Assembly (NCBI RefSeq): GCF_014282275.1
Contig: NZ_VFIA01000026.1
Coordinates: forward strand, 29,115-93,114
Direction: 5' to 3'
Length of the DNA: 64,000 bases
Source of the DNA: Spirosoma utsteinense
GTDB taxonomy: Bacteria > Bacteroidota > Bacteroidia > Cytophagales > Spirosomataceae
The notes under the pieces were generated by a model. That model worked only from the letters and a program-made list of their open reading frames with translations. It was not told the origin of the DNA and ran no database searches. Shown piece by piece: positions 16,379 to 25,514 of the stretch. The position numbers were made by a program, and so were the translations under genes. Numbering within the stretch: position 1 is the stretch's first letter; each line of letters begins with the position of its first letter.

Positions 16379-17296
16379 TCAGGACTTGCTGGGGTGGCCA
16401 TAGGGAACGTTGATCGCCAGCGGCCCTTTCCAGCGGTCGGCACCGCGGCTTTTGGGAACCGGCTTACCCAGTTCCCAGTGAATGGCATTGATCACGAGCC
16501 GCTGAAACGACTCTACCCGAAAATCTTCCGGATGGCCCAGCGTGGTCATGAAGGCTTTGCCGCCCCACTGGTTCTGCCACGTCCAGGCTACCGGGTTGTC
16601 GATAGCGGGCTTATCGGGATTGACCGATTTGCCCATCAGCAGCGGCACAGCCCCTTTGGCCGGGTAGTCGGGCAGGACGCGGTACAGCCACGACGACGCG
16701 TGAAAACTCGGCTCCACGCCCGTCAGGATGGGGTGTTTGGCCGCTTCGGGAATGACCGTAACGTCGGTGGTGCTTTTGTGGCCGTAGTGCGTATGTTTGG
16801 CGTCGCCACCCCAGCCCGGCGGGGCACCAAACGCGAACTCCCCAAACGCATTCCACCGTTTACGCTCGTCGCCGTCGGGGAAGTTAAACGCGTGGGTAGT
16901 GGTGCGAAAGCCCATAACGGGTTTACCCGACTTGAGGTATTCGTCGATGAACGTGAGCTGCTCCTGCGGCAGCAGCCGCCAGCGGAGATAAAACACGGCC
17001 AGATCAGCCTCTTTGAGAACTTCCAGACCAGGAATATCTTTCTCGCCATTGTAGTCGGGAGCGGCTTTCAGGACCTTCGTGCGCATACCGTAGTTCTTTT
17101 CCAGCTCGGCGGCAATCAGCGGCAGGGTCAGCTCACCACTGTATTCATGGTCGCCGGTGACGAAGACAACATAGGGTTTATTGACACCCGTAGTCGCTGT
17201 GTGGGCTAGCCGGGCAAAGGCATCGGTCCAGTTTAGGGAGATGGGAGCCAGCAGGGCGGCCGCCTGTTGAAGAAAAACTCGGCGTTTAGTTCTCAT
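16379..17296 (-). CDS. ThuA-domain protein, probably Tat-exported
   Basis: A 305-residue protein. The N-terminus KRRVFLQQAAALLAPISL has the twin-arginine pattern, so export folded to the periplasm is likely. The rest matches ThuA, a class I glutamine-amidotransferase-like fold linked to trehalose and disaccharide use: VFVTGDHEYSGE near residue 45, ADLAVFYLRWR near 115, and GHPEDFRVESF near the end. ThuA with ThuB (a Gfo/Idh/MocA enzyme) converts disaccharides to 3-keto forms in rhizobia; here several Gfo/Idh/MocA genes are close. It begins the run that continues into the heme dehydrogenase and the epimerases. The exact reaction is not settled. Confidence 0.84.
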   Translation of the reverse strand: MRTKRRVFLQQAAALLAPISLNWTDAFARLAHTATTGVNKPYVVFVTGDHEYSGELTLPLIAAELEKNYGMRTKVLKAAPDYNGEKDIPGLEVLKEADLAVFYLRWRLLPQEQLTFIDEYLKSGKPVMGFRTTTHAFNFPDGDERKRWNAFGEFAFGAPPGWGGDAKHTHYGHKSTTDVTVIPEAAKHPILTGVEPSFHASSWLYRVLPDYPAKGAVPLLMGKSVNPDKPAIDNPVAWTWQNQWGGKAFMTTLGHPEDFRVESFQRLVINAIHWELGKPVPKSRGADRWKGPLAINVPYGHPSKS

Positions 17297-17437
17297 GAAG
17301 GGCAGTTCGATACAGTTGACGCGTACTTCCAGGGTAAGGCAATTTCGGGCAGAATTTACTTAATTGATGAGAACAGCCCCCAATCCGCTACCCGCTGAGC
17401 ACCAAACACCCGCGTGTAACGAACCGGGAGCGCCCCT

Positions 17438-18943
17438 TCAGTAGCCTGTATTCTGCTTTAGCCTGCTGTTATTTCGGATTTCGGCCGTTGGTATGGGAAA
17501 CAACAGTTCCCGCTCTTTCAGGACAGGCCCATAGGAGAATTTATGGCCAACAAAGCTGTCGAACCCTTTGGTCGACACGTTAAACGCTTTCCGGAGCCTC
17601 GCCATATCGAACCAGGTCTTGTTCTCGAAACTCAGTTCATACCAGCGTTCTTTCCAGATCGACTCCCTCAACTGCTCTTTCGTCAAACCCACCAGATCGG
17701 GCAATTTGGCCCGTTTTCTAATGGCGTTAACGGCGGCATACCCATCGGCCGTTGGTCCCGACACTTCGTTGGCCGCTTCGGCATAGGTAAGCAACACCTC
17801 GGCATAGCGGATCAACGGCCAGTTCAAATCGCTGTTCGCCGTAGTCAGGTGTGCCTGCGTATCGAAGTGCTTGTAGATATAATACCCACCCAGGTCGACC
17901 AGGGCTGCGCGGTCGCTGCTGAGCGAATAGTTCCGGTAGTAGAACTGCTTCTCCTGCGCCCGCAGATCCCCTTTTTCGTATGACTCGACAAACTCTTTGT
18001 TGGCAAAAATAGCCCCCGTCTCGTCCGAGTAAGCCGATATGCCCTGGTTATAGGGGATGATGGACGTCTGCCAGCCCGACGGCTGAATGTTGGTAGCAAA
18101 CTGAACCATGAAGATGTTTTCCCCTACGTTCTTTTTCGCCGGACTGTGCAGGTCGTCGTAGGTTGGGAACAGGCTGTACTGGTTAGCGGCTATGACCTCG
18201 CTGGCCTTGTCGGCGGCTTTCTTGAAATACTCAGCCCCTTTTTGCAGGGGGTAGCCTGCCATCGTCAGGTACACACTGGCGAGTAGGGACTTTACGGCCC
18301 CGGTAGAAACCCGGCCGGATGGGTCGGCAAACGGCAACCCGGCCGATTCGGCCGCTGTCAGGTCATCGACAATTAGTTTGTAGACGTCTTCCTCGGCTGC
18401 CTGGTCGGGATAGAGCGTCGTCGATGCCAGTTCGACCGGCTCCGTAATAAGGGGGACTTTCCCGAATATCCGGACGAGATTAAAGTAGTAGTGAGCACGC
18501 AGGAACCGGGCTTCGCCGAGCGACTTCTTTTTGGCCACTTCATCCATGGCGATGCCCGGCAGTCTGGCGATGACCAGGTTGGCGTTGCCAATCCCTTTGT
18601 AGCTGGCCACCCAGTATACCCGGCTATATTCATTGTCGGAGGTGTTGACCAGGTTCCTGACGAAGATACTGTTCTGGGCCTGCCCCAACTCGGTATTGGC
18701 CAGTCCGGTCCCGAATTCAAGCATCATCCAGGGCGCTCCACCGAAGCCGCCCCCCGTCGTTGTTTTCAGGTTTTCGTAAATGGAGTTGACGGCACTAGTC
18801 GCGTGTTCGGGTTTCGTGAAGTAATTATCTACGGTGAAATTCGATTTGTCGGTTTCTTCCAGGAAGTCGGAACAGCCCGATCCGCCCGTAACCAGTGCCG
18901 CCACGAGCAGCCACTTCATCGTGATGTGTATCGTCGTTTTCAT
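17438..18943 (-). CDS. SusD/RagB-family nutrient-binding lipoprotein (first pair)
   Basis: A 501-residue surface lipoprotein. The chosen start gives a signal peptide ending in the lipobox GGSGC, with the lipidated Cys followed by SDFLEETDKS. The TPR-like SusD fold continues to a typical C-terminus: ENKTWFDMARL, then LFPIPTAEIRNN and a final QNTGY. The upstream in-frame Met at 18973 would precede a poor signal and overlap SusC, so it was not used. SusD proteins form the lid over their SusC porin and bind the glycan. It is 19 bp downstream of its SusC and shares its control by the ECF sigma/FecR pair. Confidence 0.92.
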   Translation of the reverse strand: MKTTIHITMKWLLVAALVTGGSGCSDFLEETDKSNFTVDNYFTKPEHATSAVNSIYENLKTTTGGGFGGAPWMMLEFGTGLANTELGQAQNSIFVRNLVNTSDNEYSRVYWVASYKGIGNANLVIARLPGIAMDEVAKKKSLGEARFLRAHYYFNLVRIFGKVPLITEPVELASTTLYPDQAAEEDVYKLIVDDLTAAESAGLPFADPSGRVSTGAVKSLLASVYLTMAGYPLQKGAEYFKKAADKASEVIAANQYSLFPTYDDLHSPAKKNVGENIFMVQFATNIQPSGWQTSIIPYNQGISAYSDETGAIFANKEFVESYEKGDLRAQEKQFYYRNYSLSSDRAALVDLGGYYIYKHFDTQAHLTTANSDLNWPLIRYAEVLLTYAEAANEVSGPTADGYAAVNAIRKRAKLPDLVGLTKEQLRESIWKERWYELSFENKTWFDMARLRKAFNVSTKGFDSFVGHKFSYGPVLKERELLFPIPTAEIRNNSRLKQNTGY

Positions 18944-18962
18944 AGTACCAGTTTTGAATGGG

Positions 18963-21900
18963 TTAAAGACCAATGTTCAGACCAACCATAAAGACCCGGG
19001 GCTTGGGATAATCGTAGAGTGCTACGCCCTGATCGAAGGCGCTACCCGACGTAGATACTTCCGGATCGTAGCCTACGTATTTTGTTGACAGGAAGAAATT
19101 CTGCACCGACGCATAGGCCCGTAGCCGGCTCAGCTGGAGCTTGTTGATCACGTTGGGTGAGAAGTTATAGGCCAGCAGCAGGTTCCTGCCCCGGATGAAC
19201 GACCCGTCCTGCACCCGGTGGGTGTCTTCGTTGGTGTTATAACCCGCCGAAACTGGTCTGAACTGGGCAATAGGGGTATTTTGGTTCTCCGGCGTCCAGG
19301 CGTTCAGCACGGTTTTGAAACTGTTGGCGATTCCCTGACGATCTTCGGCCGAGTGCTGGCTTCTGAACAGCACGTCGTTGCCATACATGAACTGCAAATC
19401 GAGGGTGAGGTCGAAGTTTTTGTATTTGAAGGTGTTCAGCAGAGTGCCAAATCCGTCGGGAATTCCTTTTCCGATGATGACCCGGTCTTTGTCGTTGATG
19501 ACCCCGTCCTGGTTGACATCCTGATACTTTACGTCGCCCGGCTTTTTCAGGTATTTGGCGGCTTCCGTTTCTTCGGCCGTTCCCCAGGTTCCCTGATGTA
19601 CAAATCCAAAGAAAGAACCAACCGGCTCCTGCTCACGCACCACCGTGTAGCCAACGAAGATGTCGGAGCCACCGGTCAGGGCGATGACTTTGTTTTTGTT
19701 GAACGATATATTGAAGGTGGTATTCCAGGAGAACCCGCCCCGGTTGACGTTGACGCTGTTGATAGCCAGCTCAAGGCCCCGGTTTTCCATACTGCCTACA
19801 TTCTTGGAAACCGTCTCATACCCGCTGCTATACGGAACCGGGGCGCTCAGCAGCATATCCGTAGTCAGCTTGCGATACAGATCCATCTCCAGCGACAGCC
19901 GGTTCTGAAACAGACCGAGTTCGATACCGGCATCGACCTGATGCGTTTTCTCCCAGCGCAGGTCCGGATTGGCCAGCCGCCCGGTTCCGACGCCAATGGC
20001 CCGCGAGCCCCCAAAAATTACCGAGTAGTTGCTCATGCCGGCCAGCGCCTGATAGGCGGTTATTTCCGAGTTGCCGGTTACGCCGTAGCTGGTGCGTATT
20101 TTCAGGTTCGAGACCGGCCGCACGTTTTTCATGAAGTCCTCCTCGATTACGCGCCACGCCAGCGCAGCCGACGGGAAGAACGCATACCGGTTGGCCGACC
20201 CGAACTTCGACGATCCATCGACGCGCCCGGTCAGCGTCAGCAGGTATTTATCCTTTAGCCCGTAGTTTACCCGGCCGAAGTATGAGTTCAACCCGTAGCC
20301 AACGGCCGACGAGGTAGGTGCCTGAGGAACCGACCCTGCGCCCAGGTTATTGTAGCGAAAATAGTCATCCTGAAAATTCTGGGTAGCAGCCCGGCTCATA
20401 AACCGGTCGACATGCTGCCAGGCCAGGCCCAGCAGACCCGTAACCGAATGCTGCTGCGCAAATCGTTTGTTATAGGTCAGGTAGTTCTCGAACTGCCAGG
20501 AGTTATGCCGCTCGTTGGTGACGCTGGCCGTACCGCCCTGGTTGCGGGATATGTAGTTGAGCGTACGACCCGCATATTCATCCGTCTCCTGATTGATCAC
20601 GTTGGTGCCGAGGGTCGTGCGCAGTTCGAGGTCTTTGGTCAGGTTGATGTTGGCATACACGTTTCCCAGCATGGTTTGGGTCTTCACGTAGAAAAAGCGC
20701 TCCTTCAAAATATTGATCGGATTACCGCCCCCTTCCATACCGGGGTAGTCTTCATTACCAGCCCACCGGCCGTCGGGGTACTTCACCGGAATGATGGGCA
20801 GCGCTTCCAGCACCTGCCGCATTGCAATGATCCCACCGGCTCCCAGCGGATCGACCTGATTCTCGTTCTGATCGTTATAGCTGAGCGTTCCGCCTACCTT
20901 GATCCAGTTTTTGATCTGGCTGTCGAACACGAACCGGCCGGCATAACGCTTCAGGTACGACTCCTTAACCAGCCCATTCTCATTCCGGTAGCCGAGGTAT
21001 ACGCCGTAGCTATCCTTGGCATTGCCGCCCGAAAAAGACAGCTGATGGTTCTGGGTAAAGGCTCTCTGAAACGTTTCGTCCTGCCAGTCGGTATCGTAGA
21101 GCGGATTGCCACTGGCATCGAACAGCAGCGGGTTGGTCCGCTTGGTTCGAGGATCTTTGTACTTGCCCCCGGCCCACCCGACAGGATCATACTTCTGGGC
21201 ATTCTGATAGGCAATGTCTTCTACCTGCAGGAATTCCCGGGAGTTCAGCAGGGGAATTTTGCGGGGCAGTACCCCAACGCTGAAGTCGGTATCGTACGTG
21301 ATACGCCCGCCCGTTTGGCTGCCCCGCTTGGTCGTTACCAGAATAACGCCGTTAGCACCCCGGGCACCGTAAATGGCCGTTGCCGATGCATCTTTCAGCA
21401 CTTCGATACTGGCAATGTCATTCGGGTTGATGAAATCAATGGGCGTACTGCCATTGGTCAGTCCGGACGCGTTCAGGATAACCCCATCGATAACATACAG
21501 CGGGTTGTTGGCAACGCTCACGGATGTATTTCCCCGGATGCGAATGTTCGACCGCCCTCCGGGCCGGCCCGAGTTGACTGACACGTTGACCCCCGTGATG
21601 CGGCCGGCCAGTCCCTGGTTGAGCGAAGCGGCCGGCCGCTCCATCAGGACGTCGGCTTTTACCGTACCCACCGCTCCCGTCAAATCCGATTTCTTCTGAA
21701 CCCCGTAGCCCACGACGACAACTTCGTTCAACGTTTTATCGTCGGGAGCCAGCTGCACATCTACCGTCGTACGATTGCCGACGGTGACTTCCTGGTTAAG
21801 GTATCCTACAAATGAAAAAACCAGTATGGTAGCCGCAGCGCCCGCTTCATCGGGAATGGTCATCTTGTAGCCACCCCCGGCGTCGGTGGTGGTGCCCCGC

Positions 21901-22463
21901 GTGGTGCCTTTGATCACCACACTCACCCCCGGCAGTACCTCGTCGGTTTCACTTTTTACGGTACCCGTAATGCTTCGATCGGCCACCACAGTGATAGCGG
22001 GTCTAACCTCTTTCAGGCTTCGGTCGGCCAGTAAAGACTGGCGGCTATCGGGCATCGGCAGTTCTGGTTCTGGTAGCCGTTCATCGGTATCCGCTACTTT
22101 TCTGGGTTTTTTACTGCCAACGATCAGGTATGAGTTCGTATTTACTTTTTTGTAGCGCAGCCCCAGCGGGCTCAGTACGTTATCCAGATTTTTTTCGAGC
22201 GATGCCTTCACGTTGACCGTCTCGATCGGCACCGGCAGTCCTTCTACTGCACGGAGTTCGAAGAGGATATTGACACCATACCGGCTGTTGAGATCGGCTA
22301 GCACATCTTTAAGCTGACGAACGTTTGCATTGACAGGCTGAGACGGGTTTTGCCGCACGTTACTGGCCAGGATAACTGACTGGGACCAGCCTGGCTGTAT
22401 ACCTAAAAGCAATAGCAGGAGAGAGACCCCTGCTTTCAGGGATCTGAGTAGATACTTTTCCAT
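18963..22463 (-). CDS. SusC/RagA TonB-dependent transporter with STN signalling domain
   Basis: A 1166-residue outer-membrane transporter with signal peptide MEKYLLRSLKAGVSLLLLLL to about residue 28. An STN domain follows (about 50-115, VNILFELRAVEGLPVPIETV), then a carboxypeptidase-D-like regulatory domain (about 163-245, ITGTVKSETDEVLPGVSVVI), a TonB plug with VIDGVILN, EVLKDASATAIYGARGANGV, and the barrel to the C-terminus VFMVGLNIGL. The STN domain signals ligand uptake to a FecR anti-sigma factor, and a FecR and an ECF sigma gene lie directly upstream. It imports a glycan or glycoside through the outer membrane; the substrate is unknown. Confidence 0.93.
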   Translation of the reverse strand: MEKYLLRSLKAGVSLLLLLLGIQPGWSQSVILASNVRQNPSQPVNANVRQLKDVLADLNSRYGVNILFELRAVEGLPVPIETVNVKASLEKNLDNVLSPLGLRYKKVNTNSYLIVGSKKPRKVADTDERLPEPELPMPDSRQSLLADRSLKEVRPAITVVADRSITGTVKSETDEVLPGVSVVIKGTTRGTTTDAGGGYKMTIPDEAGAAATILVFSFVGYLNQEVTVGNRTTVDVQLAPDDKTLNEVVVVGYGVQKKSDLTGAVGTVKADVLMERPAASLNQGLAGRITGVNVSVNSGRPGGRSNIRIRGNTSVSVANNPLYVIDGVILNASGLTNGSTPIDFINPNDIASIEVLKDASATAIYGARGANGVILVTTKRGSQTGGRITYDTDFSVGVLPRKIPLLNSREFLQVEDIAYQNAQKYDPVGWAGGKYKDPRTKRTNPLLFDASGNPLYDTDWQDETFQRAFTQNHQLSFSGGNAKDSYGVYLGYRNENGLVKESYLKRYAGRFVFDSQIKNWIKVGGTLSYNDQNENQVDPLGAGGIIAMRQVLEALPIIPVKYPDGRWAGNEDYPGMEGGGNPINILKERFFYVKTQTMLGNVYANINLTKDLELRTTLGTNVINQETDEYAGRTLNYISRNQGGTASVTNERHNSWQFENYLTYNKRFAQQHSVTGLLGLAWQHVDRFMSRAATQNFQDDYFRYNNLGAGSVPQAPTSSAVGYGLNSYFGRVNYGLKDKYLLTLTGRVDGSSKFGSANRYAFFPSAALAWRVIEEDFMKNVRPVSNLKIRTSYGVTGNSEITAYQALAGMSNYSVIFGGSRAIGVGTGRLANPDLRWEKTHQVDAGIELGLFQNRLSLEMDLYRKLTTDMLLSAPVPYSSGYETVSKNVGSMENRGLELAINSVNVNRGGFSWNTTFNISFNKNKVIALTGGSDIFVGYTVVREQEPVGSFFGFVHQGTWGTAEETEAAKYLKKPGDVKYQDVNQDGVINDKDRVIIGKGIPDGFGTLLNTFKYKNFDLTLDLQFMYGNDVLFRSQHSAEDRQGIANSFKTVLNAWTPENQNTPIAQFRPVSAGYNTNEDTHRVQDGSFIRGRNLLLAYNFSPNVINKLQLSRLRAYASVQNFFLSTKYVGYDPEVSTSGSAFDQGVALYDYPKPRVFMVGLNIGL

Positions 22464-22491
22464 ACAAGATAAAAGGTTGAATTAGTGAGGG

Positions 22492-23493
22492 TTAATGACT
22501 AATCAGTTGCACCCGGTTTTCCTGCCGGATGACGTTAACATTGAGGAGCTGGGAGATAGATTGTAGAAGCTGATCGGCATTTTCGGCTCGTAGCGAGCCG
22601 ACCAGTACCCGTTGAGCCAGTTCGGGATCGTTGATCTCAACCTGTAGCCCATAGCTTTCTTCCAGCATATAAGCCACTTCGCGCAGGGGGGTCTCATCGA
22701 AAACAAAGCGTTTCTCACTCCAGGATGGCCGCCGTTCCGGTCGTTTGATGGTGTTAAGGGCGATGTGATTTTGCCGGTCGAGGGTGGCCAGTTGTCCCGG
22801 CTTCATCAACAACTGCCGGTGGGTAGCTCCTTCCTGATACTGGAGCCTGACGCGGCCTTTGTTCAACGCAACCCGAACACCCCGCTCGCGCGAAAAAACC
22901 GTAAAATCCGTGCCCAGCACAATCACATGCAGCCCTTTCTGCGTTTTAACGACAAATTTCTGATGGCTGGCTGTGTGTCTGACATCGAAGTTAGCCTCTC
23001 CCCTGAGCTTCACTTCCCGGGTGCTGTTTCCAAATCCCCAGCGCGGCACCCGCAGGCGGGAGTTGGCGTTCAGGCTTACCCGGCTTCCATCAGGCAGCTG
23101 CACCGATCGGGTTTCGCCATAAGCAGTCTCATAAGTGCGGTAGAGGAGCTGGTTGCGTCCCAGAAAAGCACAGATACCGAGCAGGAACAGGACCGATGCT
23201 GCCATGAGCCACGACCTACTGAACCACTTCCGCCAATTCGACGTGAGCGGTACCGATTCGATATCCGATTCGTCAGCAGGGTTCCTGACCAGAAAATCAG
23301 CGTACCGTTGATAAGCGACTTCTGTCTGAGCAACGTACTGGGGGTGTTTGTTCTCCCACTCTTCCAGCCACTCATAATAGGTCTCTTCGTTCGCTGTATG
23401 GCGCAGCCACTGGGCAATCCGTTCGCGCTGCAAGGGCGACGTTTTCCGGGCGAAGTGACTGAATATAAAGTCTTTGTCGATTTCTGATTCCAT
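22492..23493 (-). CDS. FecR-family anti-sigma factor
   Basis: A 333-residue inner-membrane protein. The cytoplasmic N-terminus (about 1-85) is helical with the usual anti-sigma pattern (RERIAQWLRH, EETYYEWLEEW). One transmembrane segment follows (about 92-112, SWLMAASVLFLLGICAFLG). The periplasmic part has a FecR domain (TRSVQLPDGSRVSLNANS near 130) and a C-terminal DUF4974/STN-like domain. It holds the ECF sigma factor encoded 70 bp upstream until the STN domain of the neighbouring SusC reports substrate, as in the Fec system. It is 28 bp upstream of that SusC on the same strand. Confidence 0.92.
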   Translation of the reverse strand: MESEIDKDFIFSHFARKTSPLQRERIAQWLRHTANEETYYEWLEEWENKHPQYVAQTEVAYQRYADFLVRNPADESDIESVPLTSNWRKWFSRSWLMAASVLFLLGICAFLGRNQLLYRTYETAYGETRSVQLPDGSRVSLNANSRLRVPRWGFGNSTREVKLRGEANFDVRHTASHQKFVVKTQKGLHVIVLGTDFTVFSRERGVRVALNKGRVRLQYQEGATHRQLLMKPGQLATLDRQNHIALNTIKRPERRPSWSEKRFVFDETPLREVAYMLEESYGLQVEINDPELAQRVLVGSLRAENADQLLQSISQLLNVNVIRQENRVQLISH

Positions 23494-23563
23494 GTTCTGT
23501 TGATGTGGTTTCCAGCCGCTATCCTCCCGGTGACTTCCTGACTACTGATTTGCCGCTACGACA

Positions 23564-24250
23564 TCAGCCCGCGAACACATACCCGATCATGCCGACCGCG
23601 GTGAGCCAGTGATCTTTCAGCCCTTTTCGGACAATACTCAGCGCTTTGACGATGTGGACTTCGACGGTCTTGATCGAAAGCCCTAGTTCGGTGGCGATAT
23701 CCTGGTACTTTTTCCCTTCAAATCGGCTGAGCAGAAATACTTTTCGACACTGGGGCGGCAGTCGTTCAACCAGGTCTTCTACGGTATGCAGGACCTCTTC
23801 GAACTGCATGATCTGGTCGGGTCGCTGGCAGAAAGATGCTTCCTGGATCAGAGCCGTTTCGATATCTTCCAGTTTGTGAAATTCCAGACGCAGGTAGTTG
23901 AAGGCTTCGTTGCGAACACTGCGGAACAGGTAATAGCGGTATGATGAGGTGATATTTTCGTAGGCTTTCGTCTTCCAGAACTTGCAGAACACCTCACTCA
24001 CGAGATCTTCTGCCGTCTCTTTGGAGTAGACATACCGCACCGCATGACTGCATAAAGCCTGGTGGTACCGCCGGAAGAGCAGTTCACACCCTTTTTGGGG
24101 GCTGTCCTGAAAGGCCAGCCGTGTAAAGAATTCCGTATCGCGGGTTGCGGGCATTTCAGGCGTTGTCTCGCTATCGGGACCCGGTAGAACCACTTCCTCG
24201 ACATTCACCGGACGCCTTTGACGTTCTGACTCGATCAGCTGACGTTGCAT
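23564..24250 (-). CDS. ECF RNA polymerase sigma-70 factor (SusC/FecR-linked)
   Basis: A 228-residue ECF sigma factor. Region 2 is seen at about residues 60-120 (YHQALCSHAVRYVYSKETAE, then LVSEVFCKFWKTK), and region 4 at about 160-220 (LPPQCRKVFLLSRFEGKKYQ, LSIKTVEVHIVKALS). The N-terminal 40 residues look unstructured; a later Met (about residue 33) could be the real start. It belongs to the Bacteroidota type that pairs with a FecR anti-sigma and activates the adjacent SusC/SusD genes. A 285-bp intergenic region follows toward the ABC transporter genes, holding the likely AT-rich promoter (about 24255-24370) and the hairpin at 24451. Confidence 0.92.
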   Translation of the reverse strand: MQRQLIESERQRRPVNVEEVVLPGPDSETTPEMPATRDTEFFTRLAFQDSPQKGCELLFRRYHQALCSHAVRYVYSKETAEDLVSEVFCKFWKTKAYENITSSYRYYLFRSVRNEAFNYLRLEFHKLEDIETALIQEASFCQRPDQIMQFEEVLHTVEDLVERLPPQCRKVFLLSRFEGKKYQDIATELGLSIKTVEVHIVKALSIVRKGLKDHWLTAVGMIGYVFAG

Positions 24251-24450
24251 AGTCTACCGCTTTCTAAATGATGCCTATAAAAAGTTCAATCCTATATAAG
24301 TAAAGACAACATTTGAGTAAAAACCCCTTAGCTGTTTCGTATAATTTCTAAAATAAAGACAAAAAATAGGGGAAATTGCTACTTCCCCGTCCTGTAAGGC
24401 CCTGGATGAGAGTGTGATGCCGCCGACACCAAATGGCTTACAAAAGAAAT

Positions 24451-24520
24451 GTGGGGTATGGTTGATGGCTAGGGTGCGGTTAGATTCCTGACCGCACTCT
24501 TGCCATCAACCATACCCCAC
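24451..24520 (-). terminator. Long hairpin after the ABC transporter operon
   Basis: 30-nt arms (24451-24480 and 24491-24520) pair with two mismatches around a 10-nt loop. On the minus strand it begins 15 nt after the stop of the binding-protein gene and is followed by a T-rich stretch, as expected for an intrinsic terminator, though the stem is unusually long. Confidence 0.75.
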
Positions 24521-24535
24521 CTACAGTACCGTTTG

Positions 24536-25492
24536 CTACGGCTTGAGGAAGGTTGCTACATTCGCAGTGGTGACCAGCTGAAATGGAATAAGGGTCTGTT
24601 TCTCGAACGCCTGTCTTTTGGCTGCTTTGAGGGCCGTTTCAATAGCTTTCGACCCCTGCTGTTCGGCATTCTGAAAAACCGTGGCGTCCAGCGTACCTTT
24701 TTTCACCGCCTGCAGCGCGTCGGGGATGGCGTCGATGCTGACGACGATAACCTTGCTTTTCAAGCCCGCATCCTCCAGCGCTTTTACCGCACCCAGGCCC
24801 ATCTCGTCGTTATGGGCAAAGACCGCGTTGATCTGCGGGCCATAGGACTGAATCCAGTTTTCCATCAGCGACATGGCCTTCGCCCGGTCCCACTCGCCGG
24901 TCTGCTGGGCCAGCAGTTTCAGGTTAGGGTACTGCTTCAGGATTTCGCGGGCACCCTGTTCCCGTTTTATCTGAGCAGCCTGACCCATGTAGCCGTGCAT
25001 CATCACGACATTCCCTTTCCCGCCCAGTTTTTCGGCAATGAATTTCATCGCGATTCTCGCCGACTCTACATCGTCGGAACCCACAAAGGCCGATGGTTTG
25101 GTGCTGGTTTCTGAATTGACGTTGATAATCGGAATCCCGGCGGCCAGGGCCTTCGTCACGGCGGGTGAACTGGCTTCCACTTCGCACGGATTCATGATGA
25201 TGGCGTCAACTTTTTGGGCAATGAAGCTCTCGACCTGTTCCACCTGTTTCAGGGGCGACCGCTCCGCATCGACGGTGATCAGGTCAACGCCCTCGGCTTC
25301 CGCTTTTTTGGCCATCTCGTCGTGGACATTGACGATGAACTCGTTTTGCATACTGAGCATAGTGACGCCCACAACCAGTTTTTTACTGCCGCCACCCGCT
25401 CCTTTCTCGCTACTTGTCGACTGGTTACAGCCCACCAGTAGAAGAACAGCGAAAAGGACATGACTCAGGGTGGCTATGCGTATACGTTTCAT
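24536..25492 (-). CDS. Sugar ABC transporter substrate-binding lipoprotein (RbsB-like)
   Basis: A 318-residue periplasmic binding protein. A signal peptide leads to a lipobox (LLLVGC, Cys22) and a Ser/Gly linker. The body is a type I periplasmic binding fold of the ribose/galactose family: VVGVTMLSMQNEFIVNVHDE, IIMNPCEVEASSPAV, GIPIINVNSE, HNDEMGLGAVKALEDAG. It binds a monosaccharide and delivers it to the permease encoded 22 bp upstream. The lipid anchor is what would be expected if it stays with the inner membrane. Ribose, xylose, galactose or allose cannot be told apart by eye. It is the third gene in the ATPase-permease-binding protein order. Confidence 0.9.
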   Translation of the reverse strand: MKRIRIATLSHVLFAVLLLVGCNQSTSSEKGAGGGSKKLVVGVTMLSMQNEFIVNVHDEMAKKAEAEGVDLITVDAERSPLKQVEQVESFIAQKVDAIIMNPCEVEASSPAVTKALAAGIPIINVNSETSTKPSAFVGSDDVESARIAMKFIAEKLGGKGNVVMMHGYMGQAAQIKREQGAREILKQYPNLKLLAQQTGEWDRAKAMSLMENWIQSYGPQINAVFAHNDEMGLGAVKALEDAGLKSKVIVVSIDAIPDALQAVKKGTLDATVFQNAEQQGSKAIETALKAAKRQAFEKQTLIPFQLVTTANVATFLKP

Positions 25493-25514
25493 ATCAGGGT
25501 GGTTTTAGGGCGGG

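Noticed and set aside
18944..18973. Longer start for the first SusD overlapping SusC
   Set aside because: The extension precedes a clean lipoprotein signal and would spoil it; the downstream Met fits the family.
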